Below are positions 1-13,450 of a stretch of DNA of 64,000 bases, one piece after another. Within the stretch, counting starts at the first letter, position 1, and each line of letters begins with the position of its first letter. The position numbers and the translations under genes are program-made. Under the pieces are notes generated by a model, which worked only from the letters and a program-made list of their open reading frames with translations, did not search any database and was not told where the DNA came from. The stretch lies in contig SSNP01000084.1 in the NCBI GenBank assembly GCA_006937955.1, positions 1,397,090 to 1,461,089 on the forward strand, read 5' to 3'. Source of the DNA: Pachypanchax playfairii. Its lineage: Eukaryota; Chordata; Actinopteri; Cyprinodontiformes; Aplocheilidae.

Positions 1-730
1 ATGCTGCTTTGGTGCCAACAGCTTCAATGCAATATGAAAGAAATGGTTCAGTGGCATTAAGCTAGAAGCTAGATGGATGCAGCATCCAGCTCAAGGACAG
101 TGTGGTTATGGAAAAGCTGCAACCACCAGCCTGTTCCTTATTCATAGTACAGCCACATGTAGTTATGCTTGAAGTAAAAAAGATTATTTTTTTCTTGCTT
201 GAGGGAATTACATCAAAGTCAAAATGGCCTACATATCCATAAATGGATTGGTAAGTCTATAAGCAAGATCTGCACATGCGCACATGATTTGGTGTAGTAA
301 CCCAGAAATCTGGCTGCTGTGCATGATATACCATTGCTGTTGAGGATTTAGAAAGTTTGTGGTATAAAAATGAAAAAAAAGTCTCTAATTCCATGGCTGC
401 TGTCCTGCTACTTTTGAGCAGTAGAGTTCACAGCATGTCACCAGAAAGCCACACAAGCAGAAACAAGAGAAACATAGACAGGAATGTCACCTTGCCAACA
501 CAAAGCCCCACCATACTCAAACAGAAAAATACAATGCTTAAACTTGAGAAAAATCCAGGGAGGCATCCTTTGGTTTATAATTGTTGTGCATTTGCATGGC
601 ATTAAAGCTGGATAAACCTGAAGCAAAAGCTCTAAAATCGATGGGAAACAGCTGTAAAGCTAAATTAAATAACCATTATGATAAACTTCTGATGAAAATA
701 AATGATCACAATTCACAAACAATATACTTT

Positions 731-1010
731 CCATCATCCATCATTTTCAATACCTTCTTATTCCTATTCATGTTCATGGGGAGCCCGTGCCTATCTCCAG
801 CAGGGTATACCTTGTATACCAGTCTGACACAGGGCCAAGATGGACAATCATTTAAACCTAGGGTTAATTTAGAGTTGCCAATTAACTCAGCGTATGTGAG
901 AAGAAGCTGGAGTCTCACAGAAAACCCACGCTGAAAGGTCCCAGCCTGTTTTGAATCTGTACCATCTCATTGCAAGGTATTGGTGCTTCCAACTGCACCA
1001 CCGTGCAGCT
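731..1010 (+). repeat. Degenerate copy of a common fish interspersed repeat
   Basis: The block opens with catc/ccatc-type repeats. It then runs through phrases typical of a very abundant fish repeat: a cagtctgacacagggccaa segment near 821, a tttagagttgccaattaa segment near 869, then a gaaaggtcccagcc segment and gcaccaccgtgcagc at the end. Order and spacing match my memory of that repeat, but many positions are mutated. I cannot name its class (SINE or LINE tail) from sequence alone. No coding capacity is visible. Confidence 0.6.
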
Positions 1011-2854
1011 CCAATGTACTTTCCCTTTGTTAAAATTAATTTTGTATGAATTAGAATCAAAGCAAACACAAATAGATAATTCATAATATCTACAACAACT
1101 TTCCCTTGTATGTGTGCTAAAAATGACTTACATCCATGATTTTACGTAATTATTTTGGATTGTGAGGTTTTTATTACCATTTAAATATACATTAAAGTCC
1201 TTGAATGATGTACCCATTCAACTGTTTATAGAATCCAAAGGTTTGCAGTCTCTACTATAGCAGAGACTGCAGCTGTTTGCTTTGTCTTTAAGAAGGTTTT
1301 GATATTTAAATCACGCTATCATAACTCTTCAGCTTTCAGATTATTTAATATAAAATGCTGCAAGAGATGGGAAGTTCAAAATCATAAGAAAAAAATAAAT
1401 ATTGTTGGATCATGAGTTTCCCCTCCAGCACTAAATCTTCAGGATCATTGATTGGAAATAGCTCCTTTACCAGATACCGTTAGCGTTGGAATGGACAACA
1501 GTGTCCTCATAAATCGTGCTAATGATTTCTCTGAAAACTGAAATGGTAATCCAATAGACATCATTAAGCTTCTTTTAATTGTACACCTCCCCAGAGGCTT
1601 TACGTACCAAATATAAGCACAAACAGTTTTATTCTCAATATAGTTTTGTTCTATTACATGGTTTAATGATGTACAACAAATAGCAAATAATTGAACTCTT
1701 CATATATTTATCCATGTTACAGTCACACGTGCAGGATTCATTCATCTTATAAATATTTTGTTTCAACTCTTTCATTAAAAAGAGAAATAATCCCATAAAG
1801 GTTCAATTTAAACCTGAAAAAATAGACATCTTGCAATGAGGACATAGTTGCTAAACTGTTTTCAAAATACGTCGTCCAAAAAAACCTTTTATCTTTGAGA
1901 TTCCATTCAGTAGACTTGTGAAAATGATCAAAAATTAATTTCAAAAGGCAATACTATATGCCACATCTCTGGTGATCTATTTTTGCACAGCAGTCATTAC
2001 GGGAATCCATGGCAGCAGATAGAGAGAAGCGCAAGTGCTAGCTGCTGTCAGAAAACAGATCTATAATGTCATCTTCCCTTTTCACATTTCCATCACAACT
2101 ATGTAATTATGATTGGATTCCTCCCCAGTTTCTCGGCAGAGGTGGTAATATGAAGCGCGTTGTGATGACTGTTTTGGAGGTTAGAGGAAAGACAGTCTGC
2201 AGGCCTGACCTTAGCTAAGCAGTACTGTCAAAAACATTGCCTCATTTGTGTATGTTTCCTCTCCCACAACAACAGGACAACTTTTTTCTACATCGGTTTC
2301 ATTGTTCATATCACCCTGATATCATATGCTAAACCAGTTTCCTATGCACTGCTCCTTCATTGGACAATAGATAGACTTAAACATCAAAAAGTCAATGCCA
2401 GGTAGGCCCTAACCCACAGGCCATGTTTACTATTCTACAATCAACTGTCCCACACACCTCTTAGGCCAAATGTATGAAAAATCTTTGACCGCTGCTACAT
2501 TTTTAATGAAAGCAGGGTGTTTGATCTGCTAATGTTTATCTTTGATGTTAACTGACAAAGCAGAAAGCAGCCAGTTCTCACTGTAGTTCAACACAGGGAC
2601 AGATTAATTCATTATCCTTTAAAAGGAGAGGCGTGTGGTTAAGGAGTTCATTCTAGAAGTCTGATTTAGGATGCATTAACAGTCTTGAATAAGACCCTTC
2701 AGTGCCTTTTGGTTTCCTCACTATGACTTCTCTGGGGAAATATTATACATATAAATAAAGATCCTAATAGCATTCTGTTTCTTTGGGCTCACTATGTGTA
2801 GTGACACCAAATCATTTTGTAACTTTCATCTTCTCAGCACCTATACTCTGCCTC

Positions 2855-2895
2855 TATTATTATGCATTATTATTATTAATATTATTATTATTATT
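2855..2895. repeat. (ATT)n microsatellite
   Basis: An imperfect ATT/TAT trinucleotide run of about 40 bp with a few interruptions. It lies in intron sequence and has no evident function. Confidence 0.85.
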
Positions 2896-5174
2896 GACAT
2901 TATTTCATTGGACAGTGTGCAGATAGGGATTAAACTAAAACTCTTGTCGAAATAAAGGGGCAACAAACAGGCAAGTATTCCAGAACACTACTGTATCTAA
3001 TGACTAAAACAGATCCATATCAGACCAAGAATCCCAGGAGAGAATGCAAATAAATATGGATCCGGTGCATAATTACTCACAGGCAGTAGAGTTACATAGA
3101 AGAGTGTCCTGATTTCCTCCTACTGCACAACTATGTAGGTGTGCATTAGTTGTTTTCCTTCATGTATCTTAATCCCAACTAGTCCCTCAAGGAGTTTTTC
3201 CAGTTTCCACATGGATTTTGCTCAGCTTCACCACATATTGGCAACATTATTATCTACAGTCAGTGAATCAGGTTTGGAAACATTTAGTGGTTAGTTTTCT
3301 TGACCTTTTCTACTTCAACACAACTGTCTTGCTATTATTCCTTGTAACATAAAGATCTTTTCTCAAGAACACTGAAATGAGTAATCGTTGTATTATAGTG
3401 TTAGCTAACAGTAAATAAGCTGTCAGTGGGATAAAGTGGGTGTCAAATTGTATGAACAGACTGAATACGAAACAGATGCTTAAGGGCACACTGAGTTCCA
3501 ATGCAGATATAGTCTAAAAGCACTTAATTATAATAAGCTAGAGCATGGAGCAAGTGTTTGATGGCTTCAGGGGAACTTCGAGACAGCAACAACAGTCCAG
3601 TGAGAGCTACATGAATTGAAGATTACGCTGGGATGGGGCCAACATCAGATCTGCATTAGTGAAACAAGAAGAGTTTTCTGAGGAGGCCGCCAGAATTCAT
3701 GAAAAAGAAATGATGCAGCCTTGTAAATTTTTCCAGCATAATGTCTTTTCCTTTGTTGATGACATCAAGCTCCAAAGCTCTTTATCCATTAAGAGAACAA
3801 AAGTGCTTACATTGGTATTATTATCAGTTTTTACAAATGCGAGTTATAGTTTATGGAAACAATAAATCCCGTCATAAATCTGCTTTTTTTAACATCATTT
3901 GGGGATCATATTGTCAATTAATGATGCAATTAAATTTTGCTAATGGTTGATGGTGTCTACTGAATCAGATAGGAAAATATAAAAGGAAATGGAATTGCTT
4001 ACTTTAAAAGTTTTGTATCCTTGTGTACAATTTTAATATTTCAATTAAAAAGATTTATAATCTATTGTTTTGAAAAAGGCTGTTTAACTTCCCATCCCCC
4101 TGGATTTTAACACTCTTAAGTCATGGTCACATTTTCTTTTTCCTCCTTTCTTGCACACACTGATGCATGTAAAATCTCAACACACAAGCACAGCTCCTTG
4201 TCTAATTTTTCATGAAGATAGCTGTTTTTATGCTAATCTGACAGCTGTATTCATTTGCAGCCTTTCTCAGAGGCATTTATTTCCCAGTCACACACTCATT
4301 CTGTCATGGTTTCAGTTTTTTGTGTTGTGTTTAATTTTATTTTATTCTTAGTCATGCTCTTTGTTGTCGTTCAGATAGTTTCTTGTGCTCAGTTTTTCCA
4401 CTGTCATAATCGTAGAACATGAGATGTGATTCCTGTCTTTAAGAATGTTTCAATATGATACTTCTATCTTAAATTAAGCTCACATTTTTAAGCACAAGCT
4501 TGGCTAGGTTGCTGTCATGATGCTGCAAAGCTGCTTCTCCCCTAATAGCTGGGTTATTAGAAACCCTTGTTCCATCTAGCAGGTCATGTTTTAACCTTTT
4601 TATAGAGCCGCTAAAGTCATTGACATGATTCAGAGAGACAGGAAATAGCGGGTGTAGAGGATACAAGGAGGGTATAATTGGTCCACTCAGTCAATAATGC
4701 TGCCATGTGCTTTGAGGACGCTAATGAAGCGCAGGAGATGAGGAGGTGCCCATTTGGCACACTGGGGACACAACGGCAAATTTTGCAAGCATTCACTTGT
4801 GTCTCCTCCATGTCAAGATGAAACAGGCCGCAGCAGTAAAACAGAGTAATTGCTCAGCATTATGAGGTAAGCAGCTCTGCTACCTGCCTCCCTCATTTTT
4901 GCTGAATTTTCTTCTACTCATGAATTGACATGAGTGTACTTAAACTCTCAGATGGAGCTGAGAGCTGTTCAAGAGTGATATGTTGCTCTGAGCTCTGCAA
5001 AGTCATTACTCAGCACAATAAAACACTCAGACTGACGGCGCTCAGTACACACGTCATTGATGCCGGCCCTGCTGTGTTAAAAATGTTTTTGAGTTGAAAG
5101 TTACTGATGCTTGATACACAAATGTTACTGTGGTGATTCAAGTGTTTGTCTTTTTGTCCTGTTTTGTTCTTTAG

Positions 5175-5356
5175 CGGGAACAACATACATATTTGGGCGA
5201 GACGGTGGACTGATCACATACACATGGCCTCCAAACGATCGTCCCAGCACAAGAGCGGACCGACTAGCCATTGGCTTCAGTACGCACCTGAAGGATGCTG
5301 TCCTGGTGAGGGTGGATAGCACGTCTGGCCTTGGAGACTTCTTGAAGCTCCACATT
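5175..5356 (+). CDS. nrxn1: Neurexin, first exon of the LNS6 domain (182 nt)
   Basis: Neurexins are presynaptic adhesion molecules; LNS6 binds neuroligins, LRRTMs and cerebellins in the synaptic cleft. The exon starts after ttctttag with two bases completing a split codon, then 60 codons from GTTYIFGRDGG to LGDFLKLHI, and ends at a gtaagt donor in phase 0. A preceding c or g would give Pro or Ala, as expected for alpha or beta transcripts. PPNDRPSTR (residues 18-26 of the full codons) carries Asn, Ser and Arg that, by alignment with rat neurexin-1beta N103, S107 and R109, contact neuroligin. GLGD at 51-54 carries L135 and the Ca2+ ligand D137 (codon 5336-5338). Retaining the intron adds V-S-Q-K then a stop. 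The LNS6 call is firm. The paralogue (nrxn1a/1b rather than nrxn2) is inferred; nrxn3 has a clearly different sequence here. Confidence 0.96.
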
Positions 5357-8300
5357 GTAAGTCAAAAATGATTTCAATGAAAGTGCTTTAAAGTGGGACA
5401 GAGCAAGTCTGTGACACATAGTTTCTGGGTTATTTTTAGTTTTACCTGCTCGAGTAAGTGTGCCAGGCAAAGCTGAGTGTAAACACTACCAGAAGACTCC
5501 ATTGCACAAATCAGAATCCATTCTCTGAATGAGTGCAAGTCATGTGTTTTTTGTCACTTTCAATCACATCACATGAAACCACATTAGCACACAGTTTTGT
5601 TAAAGAGCTGCATGTAGTGTTATTAGCTGAATTCAATAACTCAGGTTGGGCTCACTGAAACAAATAAGATGTAAACCTAACCTGTCAGCAGTTATAATAG
5701 TTGCAGGGAAAAGGCTAGTCTAAATTGCAAATGCAACATAGAACAAAAGATAAGAACAACCAGTTGCTTGTACTGTATATGTGAGTATATCTGCTGGTAT
5801 AAAAGAACAGGTTCCCCACAGTACATCTGTGACCTGAACATATATTCTGTTGGCTACTAAATGACTTACCTCTCTCACTCACTGGTAGTGATATGTGTGC
5901 TTGCCACTTTCATAAAGGAACTCTGACCAAACGCATAAACACAAGACTTTAAACCCAAATGTACACAAACACAAAATTGGTCTTGAAGTTTGCATCATCC
6001 CTAACTGCCCACACACTGAGTCTTATGCATCCAACAAGCACATAGTGACACACAGAGGCCTTTCCCGAGGACACAAAGCAGCAGTGATGTTGCTCTTTTC
6101 AGACACGTCTCTACCTCACCCAAATTTGTCCTCTTTTATTCTACATTTTGCTCCTGAAGCCCAAAGCCTGAATGAATTATACCTTTTTTATCTTAAGAAG
6201 ATAGCCATTTCATCAGGATGAAATGTATTTGATTCAGATCAGTCATGACTAAATGCCAGTAAGGGGCATGCACAAGATGTTCAAAAAGAACAAAATTTGG
6301 AACACGGTTGTAAAAGAACAGATGTGCTTCCTCCAATGTGCAAATGTTCCATTGCAATCCTTATGCATTGTGTTGCTTTCTGGGCTCTTTTCCACCTATT
6401 TGAAAAACACCTGCAACAAGCATAAAAGAGAGAATTCCCTCAGACAGGTTTAATGACATAGATAAATCACATCTTTGGTCACTTCCTTTCTGATTTGATT
6501 GCTCAACATTTTACTTTCCTGCTCATTTGATTGTGGTACTGAACTAATAATCAGAAATTCATATCATTGTTTCCTTGAAAAATGTATGCTCTGTGTGGCA
6601 TACAATTAAATTTTCAACTTTTTAGTACCACAAAAAGAGCCATTTTCCAGTGAAAATGTTGATGTATCTTGGAAATTCCTGCATTTATTCTAAGCCTCTG
6701 TGTTAAGTTTAAGCTCCACAGTGTAATTTTAATGAATGCTATAGGTCAGAAACCAGACTAACGAAGTGAGAGAGGTCTAACATGTTTACATAACGAGGTA
6801 AAAGATCACCCAGCTTAAAGCATATGCACCCATAGTCTTTTGATAAAATAAGTAGCATGCCATTGACATTTTACAGGGAGAAAATGTTGATAAGGCACAT
6901 TTCCTAACGCAGGGCAGTGGGTTGTGAGAATCCTCTCCTCTCGCTTCAGCAGCCTCTCTGAATGCTCCTTCTTATTTTTTTCTTCATATTAATCTGGAGG
7001 CTTTGTGTGAATGCAAAATATGAAAATGAGACACAAATACAAGGAAAACAAGTTAAAAGAAATGCATGGAGGGACATGGAAAAAAAAAACATACTATGAT
7101 TTGTGGGCATGTAGTTATTTGTAATGAGTACGAAGGCTGTTAGAATAACTTTAGTATTTGCATTGTAAAGCTGAAGCAATGCTTTGTGAAATGTAACTTA
7201 CAAGTGATCTTTATTTTTCAAATTACTTGCCACAAAAACTGTCTATTAAATGTTTTTAATTAGTGTAAACAATAGCATGATTTATTTGTCAGTAGAGGGA
7301 TTTTTTTTTCTTTTTCTACTTTAATGCTACAGCCAAATAAGAGAATGAGAGAAAATTAAATAAGTGTTTCCTGAAATTGGTATACTTATAATATATCCTT
7401 TAGAAATGCATTATGTGCTTCTGTGATCTCCTTATTAATTACAATGGACAGGACGTATTTTATTATACTCCATTAAACACAATGAGCTGTGCAAAATTGC
7501 CACATTGAGGCTTTTTTTTATGAAAGACTGGCAGCACTCGTCGCTAGTCACCTGTAAAAATTTTAAATAAGCATACCAATAATGGGCTACAATTTGATAT
7601 GAAATAATAACATGACATTCACGATGTTGCCTAATTTACCATAAAACTGTTTTAAGAGCTTTATAATTTCCCCTAAATTGGTCAGATTTTTGGTTTTAAT
7701 GGTATTATATAATGTGGAAAACTGCTTTTGGTGTCAAAACATTGGGTTTGAAAAGTCATTTGTGTCTTATCCCTTTCTGTGACCTCAGCTATGAGGGAAA
7801 ATCTCGTAGCAGGACTGCATATCCAGCTGTTTGAGATTGGATTAGACCAGAATTCAGTATTTACCCCATCACACACACACACCTCCTCCTGTTCCATCTC
7901 CTACCCCAACCCCCAATCTCCTGCTCCCATTTCACGATGACAGGAAAGCCAGCGGGCCTTGAAGGACGCCATCTCAGCTCACACTCTTTAGGTGGGAATT
8001 TTCTGAGTAATATGTGGAGAGTATGATTTAAATGCACCTCAAAGGAACTGTGATTCTTCCCCCGCCTCTCCTTCCTATCGCAGATAAAGACAACGAGTGT
8101 GAAGGCAGCCAACCATCAAATGTATGACGATCCTCAGGCTTATTACTGTAATGCACAGAGAGGGTAAAAAAAGAAATAGATTTGTTATAATGATCTTCTG
8201 ATGTTTCCAATTATGACAATTCTCCACGATTACATTCAGGTTCATCTGAGGTGAAGCATATCCATGAGGTCCCTAGTACAAGTGTTCCACCTAGATGTAT

Positions 8301-11300
8301 TACATGACAATGGGCTCCAGTAAAGAATACATATGTGTTTATTTAATTGCACTGTGTTTGAATGTCAACTACTGAAATTTTCTCTAGGACATTATGTAAC
8401 ATGTGGAAGTATGAGTGTAGTGGTCCTTGGTGGGTCTGAAATTGAGTCTTTAGGAATAAGTGGTTGTTTATTGGATGTGGTTGAGCTTTGTTTACTCTGT
8501 TAAACAAACTAAGACAGTTAAGTGCTGTGTAATTTAAACGCAGGGTATTGAGAAGGAGGCAGATTTTACTTAAATGCTGTTGAGGTATTTAATCCCTCAC
8601 AGAGGAAGTTAGCCTAATTTATTTGATCACACCAGACAAGGCTGGAGGTCTGGCATTGGATATCCAACTATACATTTTTCAGAAGTCATTTCACTGTGTG
8701 AAGTTCAGGTTATTGCAGTTGTTTTCTTCCTATTTTGCTCTCAATGAGCAGCAGTGATACTGACTATCAGGGGCTCTCCATACTCTCTAGTAGGGTCCTA
8801 AGGGACCCACTGAGCTTGTTTTGTGCTTGCACTCAATCTTTGTGTGGGGGTTGGGGACTATTCTGTGCACTTTCTTCTTCCCTTTCCTCTAATTGCATGC
8901 ATCCCTTTAAAAAACACAAGCAATGAAGGGACTGTGGCAAAGACAGCAACACTGTGAAGTTAATATATTCCATGGAGCAGAAAGGATGGTAGAGAAATAA
9001 TGACTTGGTGGTGCACCGCTCCCTTCGGTCCTCCTTTAGCTGACTACCAGAAAAGGGGGTTCTTCTTCTGATGGAAGACACCTTTAATTGCAGTTTCAAC
9101 TCCTACTCTCTACCCTATTAATCATATAAAATGGCTTGAGAAGAGAGTTCTGGATACACTGTCTGAATATCCCCGTTTTCAAGTAAGAAGTGTCATATTT
9201 TTACAGGTCACTTCACTTACAAAGATCTTATTATTCACAATAGTGTGCGTCATTAGTGAATCCTACAGTCTAATTTGACGCTCAGTGTTAGATTGTTACC
9301 TGGGAGAGGTGCTGCAGGTCTCACAAGAGAACCAGTCTCACGCTATCCCCAATACTCTTATTAAAACACCTGCCCGGGGACCATATCTTATTCTCATCCA
9401 CTATTCCTATGTTAAGGTCACTAATTACTTCTCTTGCTTGTTCTGCACACAGACATTGAGCAGACTTGTATGCAATATCCTGAGGATCAGCTGGTATGCA
9501 GATGTACGTGTTGCTTACTTAGTCAAGACACATCACACTTACATGTTGACCATGATATTACAATGTTATGGTGAAAAATTAAATCACTGGTTGGAAAGCT
9601 CGCTTTGTGAATGCTAAAGCAAAAGTTTAATTTACGGCTGAATATTTATAATATGTATATTATATATTAATATATTTTTGGGTTTGAACTGTTGTCACCT
9701 ACCAGCTTGAATACCCATTTTTTATTCACATCACTTTGCCGGCTGTTGCCATGGTAACCATCCCAGTACAGCACTGGACTCTGTGCCATGGTGCTAATAT
9801 GCATTTTAAGCAGACTGAAAAAGTAGTGAGAGCATGTTATTGCCAATTTAAAATTGGAATCCCATCTCTACTGAAGTTCTTAAAAACTTGATTGAACTCT
9901 AAGGGAGGGGGGGGGCTACCTCTAAGACAAAATGAAAAGCAAGATGGTTTCTGCCCCATCATAAAGTTGTGAAGATCAGAGCTTTAAGTCTATTTTTTTC
10001 TGTGAACCTGCAGTTGCACATGTGCACACATCTGTGCACAAGAATATTGTTTTTTTAATTGTCCAAACATAGATTTGTTCCCTCTGATGTTTTTTATTAT
10101 TGGATTGTTACACTCCCGTGAACAAAGACGAGTGATCTGGCTTTCTGTGGTTTCTGCTGACACAAGTCAGTCTTACTGTTATACTCAACTTTAAAAGCCA
10201 CATTTCACATTCAGAACTAGAGAATTTTGCTTTGATAACACATTAAAAGCCAAATCTTCAACTTCCTGTTCAGTATAATCAAGATTTCAGTGTTAAAACC
10301 ATTTGGGAAAGTGTTGTAATTGTTGAACACAATTAGGTGACTTAGATAAAAGAAATTCAAGGTTATTTACTTTATTCAGTCTCACAAAGTAGCGAATACA
10401 ATATCATGAAAGAGTAATATTTCTATGTTTTTCATGTGACTGACATAAAAGATTTTGAGTTGTAATTGTTTAAGTGGTGATGAGTAGTGGTACTATTATG
10501 GAAATGGTGCTAGTGAACATGGCATTGATTTTATGTCTGCTGTGACTGACTGTGGCAAAGGCCTGTATAGGAGAGTAAACGTCCTCCTATCTTTTTTTTT
10601 GCCGTGGATGTTGACAGCCACTCAACTCAGATGATACACCTGACCTCAAAGAATCAAATCTCATCATCTCCATATTGAGAAAGGACAGCGCTAGAATCAC
10701 CATTACTCATCTTTCAATTCCAATCATTTCTCAATTTGTTCAAGCTCTTTGCCACTACAAAACCAAGTGGTCCATGAAGAGGAAGTACGCGAGGGAGAGA
10801 GGATGATGTGTGTGTGTGTGGATTTGAGGCGGCAGGACAATACTGTGTCTTCACTTTTATTAGTGTAACAAATCATGGTGACTACAGCTTGTCGTTCTCA
10901 AAGCTGTACATCAATATATTATGAGCTTGCCTCAAACACAGCAATATTGCCATCGCTAACATGGAGTAAATTTGATTTCATCATCAGTGTTACACTGTCA
11001 GGCATGTTCGCTTTTTGCTGCCTTACAAGATAAAGAACAGTGACATTCTATTTCGTGTTATATTACAATATTATGGAGGTTTTATATTTGATGTTTTCTG
11101 TACTGCATTTGCTTTTCTTTGGACACACTGCTGCTCACATCCATTGCTTACATCTTCAGCGTATTTTCAGATCTTAAGCATCAATTTCTTCAACTATTTA
11201 TGCAAATATGGTAATGTACATTTGGTGGGAATGATATTCATTTGCATCCAGTTGGGACATGAGCACCACAACTTGGAGTCACTGTAGTTGTTGACTTTTG

Positions 11301-13410
11301 ACACAGCTGCCCCGGGCCTACGGGTTGGATAAAAATAGCCTCATGCTTTCTCGCTCCATTACAATTTGAGTACAGCATGCTACGACTATCACAAAGAGGG
11401 CAGATTTAGTTTTTAAATAGAAAGCACTCTAAGACGCTGGTTTCATTTCTGTTGCTTATTTAGTGATAAAACAAACAATTGGTTTTGAAGTAAAGAATAA
11501 AACAAAATGTGTTTTTTTTTTTTTTGTAATTTAAAGTTATAATAAGTATCTGGAGTAAGACTTACATTGATTCTAATGTGATCAGAAACAAATATAAAAA
11601 TTACCATAAACTCTGCACATTATCTCCTTTTGGCAGAAGACGGTGACACCAAGAAGAAAAAAATAGCAAATGTTGTTGCTTTTTTAGACAGAACAGCAGA
11701 AACACAGATCTTTATGAACAATGGTGGTCTGTTTTTTTTTTATCTCTTTTATTGGAGAAAACTGGATTTTGCTGACTAGAATAAAGAGAAGCATGGAATC
11801 TTGTTCCTTATGATCTTTTATTGTAGAAAATAGTATTATAGCAATCAAATAAGGATACATTTGTTTCTTCTTCTGGTTTGTTTCAGTCTAAAAGTGGGAG
11901 GATGATTTTTGACATTATGAAAAGTCTTTATTTACATTTACAGAACACAATACATTGTCCTATTGAAATATAACAGTACACTTAACTTTTGTAGCAGTTT
12001 GTTGGGTTTATTGTGAAAAGCTATTTTCAGTGTAAACTCTGTTATCGCTATCATCAATAAAAATAAACAATACTAAAACATAACTACATAACAGAAGTAA
12101 ATCTAATTTGATTTATAAAGCTTGCAAAAATATACAATAAAGATTTGAAACAATCAGAAAGATAGATGTTTACCTGTGGTTTTGGTGTTCTATGGCATTA
12201 CACTGTAACAGCATGCATTAAGCAAGACAATTTAGAGCCAGACATCTGAGTCCAGAATTACCTATGCAATTACTTTTAAATATCTCTTGCAAAGAAAAAT
12301 CCTCCAGGTTGCCTCTCAGCTAATTATTCCATAATTGTTGTTGGTGCCCTGTTGTTGATGTCTTCCATAGGGCTTTGTGTGGGGCTGCATGAAATATTTA
12401 ACAGACGACTTGCCTTGTTCTGGTCAACTTAATTACCTTTTTCATTCCTGCTCTGTTCTCATCTCTAGTCCCTTGTGCCTTCCATGCAAGTTTGTTGCCC
12501 ACACATAAATATTATACACATACTGTTTTTAATTAGTTGTTGCTGTGGACATTTTGTAAAATCCTACCATACATATATATATATGCATATAATATTGTTC
12601 TAGGACAGATCATTTCAGCCCAGATTCATTTTATTCTCAGTTCTCTCTTTCATTGTTTTTCTTTTGGTAGTTTTATGTTTGTTTGAAAAAAAATATTTTT
12701 GTACTTTTCTGGAAAAGGAAAACTTACTCGAACTGATAAACTACACTGACTCATTCAACAGAAAGAAGCAGGAAATTGAGAGTCAGGTCATAGTTATAGA
12801 CATATGGAAATCAGCGCATCAGAAACCAATCGCGATCAGGTTTTGGTTTAGCTGGGAACTGTATCCGCTCCTAAAATGTCCCAGGCTCTTGAGAGTACAA
12901 CCACACTGTCAGTAGAAATACTCATCTTTCTCTTGTCCCCCATTTTCATTCATGAATAATTGAAATAATGGTCATCTGTATATCCTCAAAAACTGCCAGT
13001 TAATGTTGCTAAGATATGACAGAGTATTTAGAAATTAAATTATGCGCTTAACAGCACTTGACATTTATGTTAAGTATCACTAGAATGATATCTTGAGTAT
13101 TATCACTCTTAGAATGTGAATACGTGCCTTCTTTCTTGTTTTTTTGGAGCTAAAATTGAACCTGAGTTGGCTAAATGAAGCCTCTGGTCATTGATAGTTT
13201 CTTCCACAGCTTCCCATAACAAATAAGCTTCATGTTTGTGAGTGGGAGTGTGTGTGTGTACATGAAAATATTTCCCAGTCTTTCTGTTATAATAATAAGG
13301 GCTGTGCAGTGATGGGCATCAGTGCTGCCTGTGCAAGAGCAAACAATCCATGACATGTCAGCAGCCTACATGTGCAGCACACCTCATACAGAGAGATCAA
13401 ACAGACAGGC
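5357..13410 (+). other. Intron block with no recognisable gene
   Basis: AT-rich unique-looking sequence with short homopolymers, an AT-rich stretch at 9641-9675 and a short GT run near 10808-10820. A 110-codon open frame at 9285-9617 looks like chance. I see no element with terminal repeats. Confidence 0.7.
9641..9675. repeat. AT-rich low-complexity tract
   Basis: About 35 bp of alternating A/T (aatatttataatatgtatat and continuing), an ordinary intronic microsatellite-like tract. Confidence 0.75.
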
Positions 13411-13450
13411 GCATGTTGTTCCTTTGTCCTCTTCCATCCCTCAGGTAAGC
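13411..13450 (+). other. nrxn1: Candidate recursive splice site in the 37-kb intron
   Basis: About 30 nt of nearly pure pyrimidine (13415-13440, read through ttcctttgtcctcttcc) leads into ccctcag, followed at once by gtaagc at 13445. An ideal 3' splice site is thus joined to a good 5' splice site with no exon between them, the layout of a ratchet point. No AG occurs between about 13409 and the terminal CAG, so the acceptor is unobstructed. It lies about 8 kb into the intron. Recursive splicing is established for long introns of vertebrate neuronal genes; use here is inferred. The alternative is chance juxtaposition or an unrecognised exon; the phase-0 reading downstream meets a stop after three codons. 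Confidence 0.5.

Larger units (their letters stand above)
1..5174 (+). other. nrxn1: Neurexin intron upstream of first LNS6 exon (partial)
   Basis: This is non-coding, AT-rich sequence ending in the acceptor ttctttag before the exon at 5175. I looked for the beta-neurexin first exon (signal peptide, His-rich segment, donor in phase 1) and saw nothing resembling it; the beta promoter probably lies further upstream. A degenerate interspersed repeat sits at 731-1010 and an ATT microsatellite at 2855-2895. Open frames here are short and show no family resemblance. A donor-like gtaagc at about 4867 has no supported exon in front of it. Confidence 0.75.

Noticed and set aside
4740..4872. Possible beta-neurexin first exon ending at the donor-like gtaagc near 4867
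   Set aside because: The plus-strand frames from the nearby ATGs hit stops quickly, and there is no signal peptide or His-rich segment.
9285..9617. 110-codon plus-strand open frame
   Set aside because: No similarity to a known family that I can see and no exon borders in phase; probably chance.
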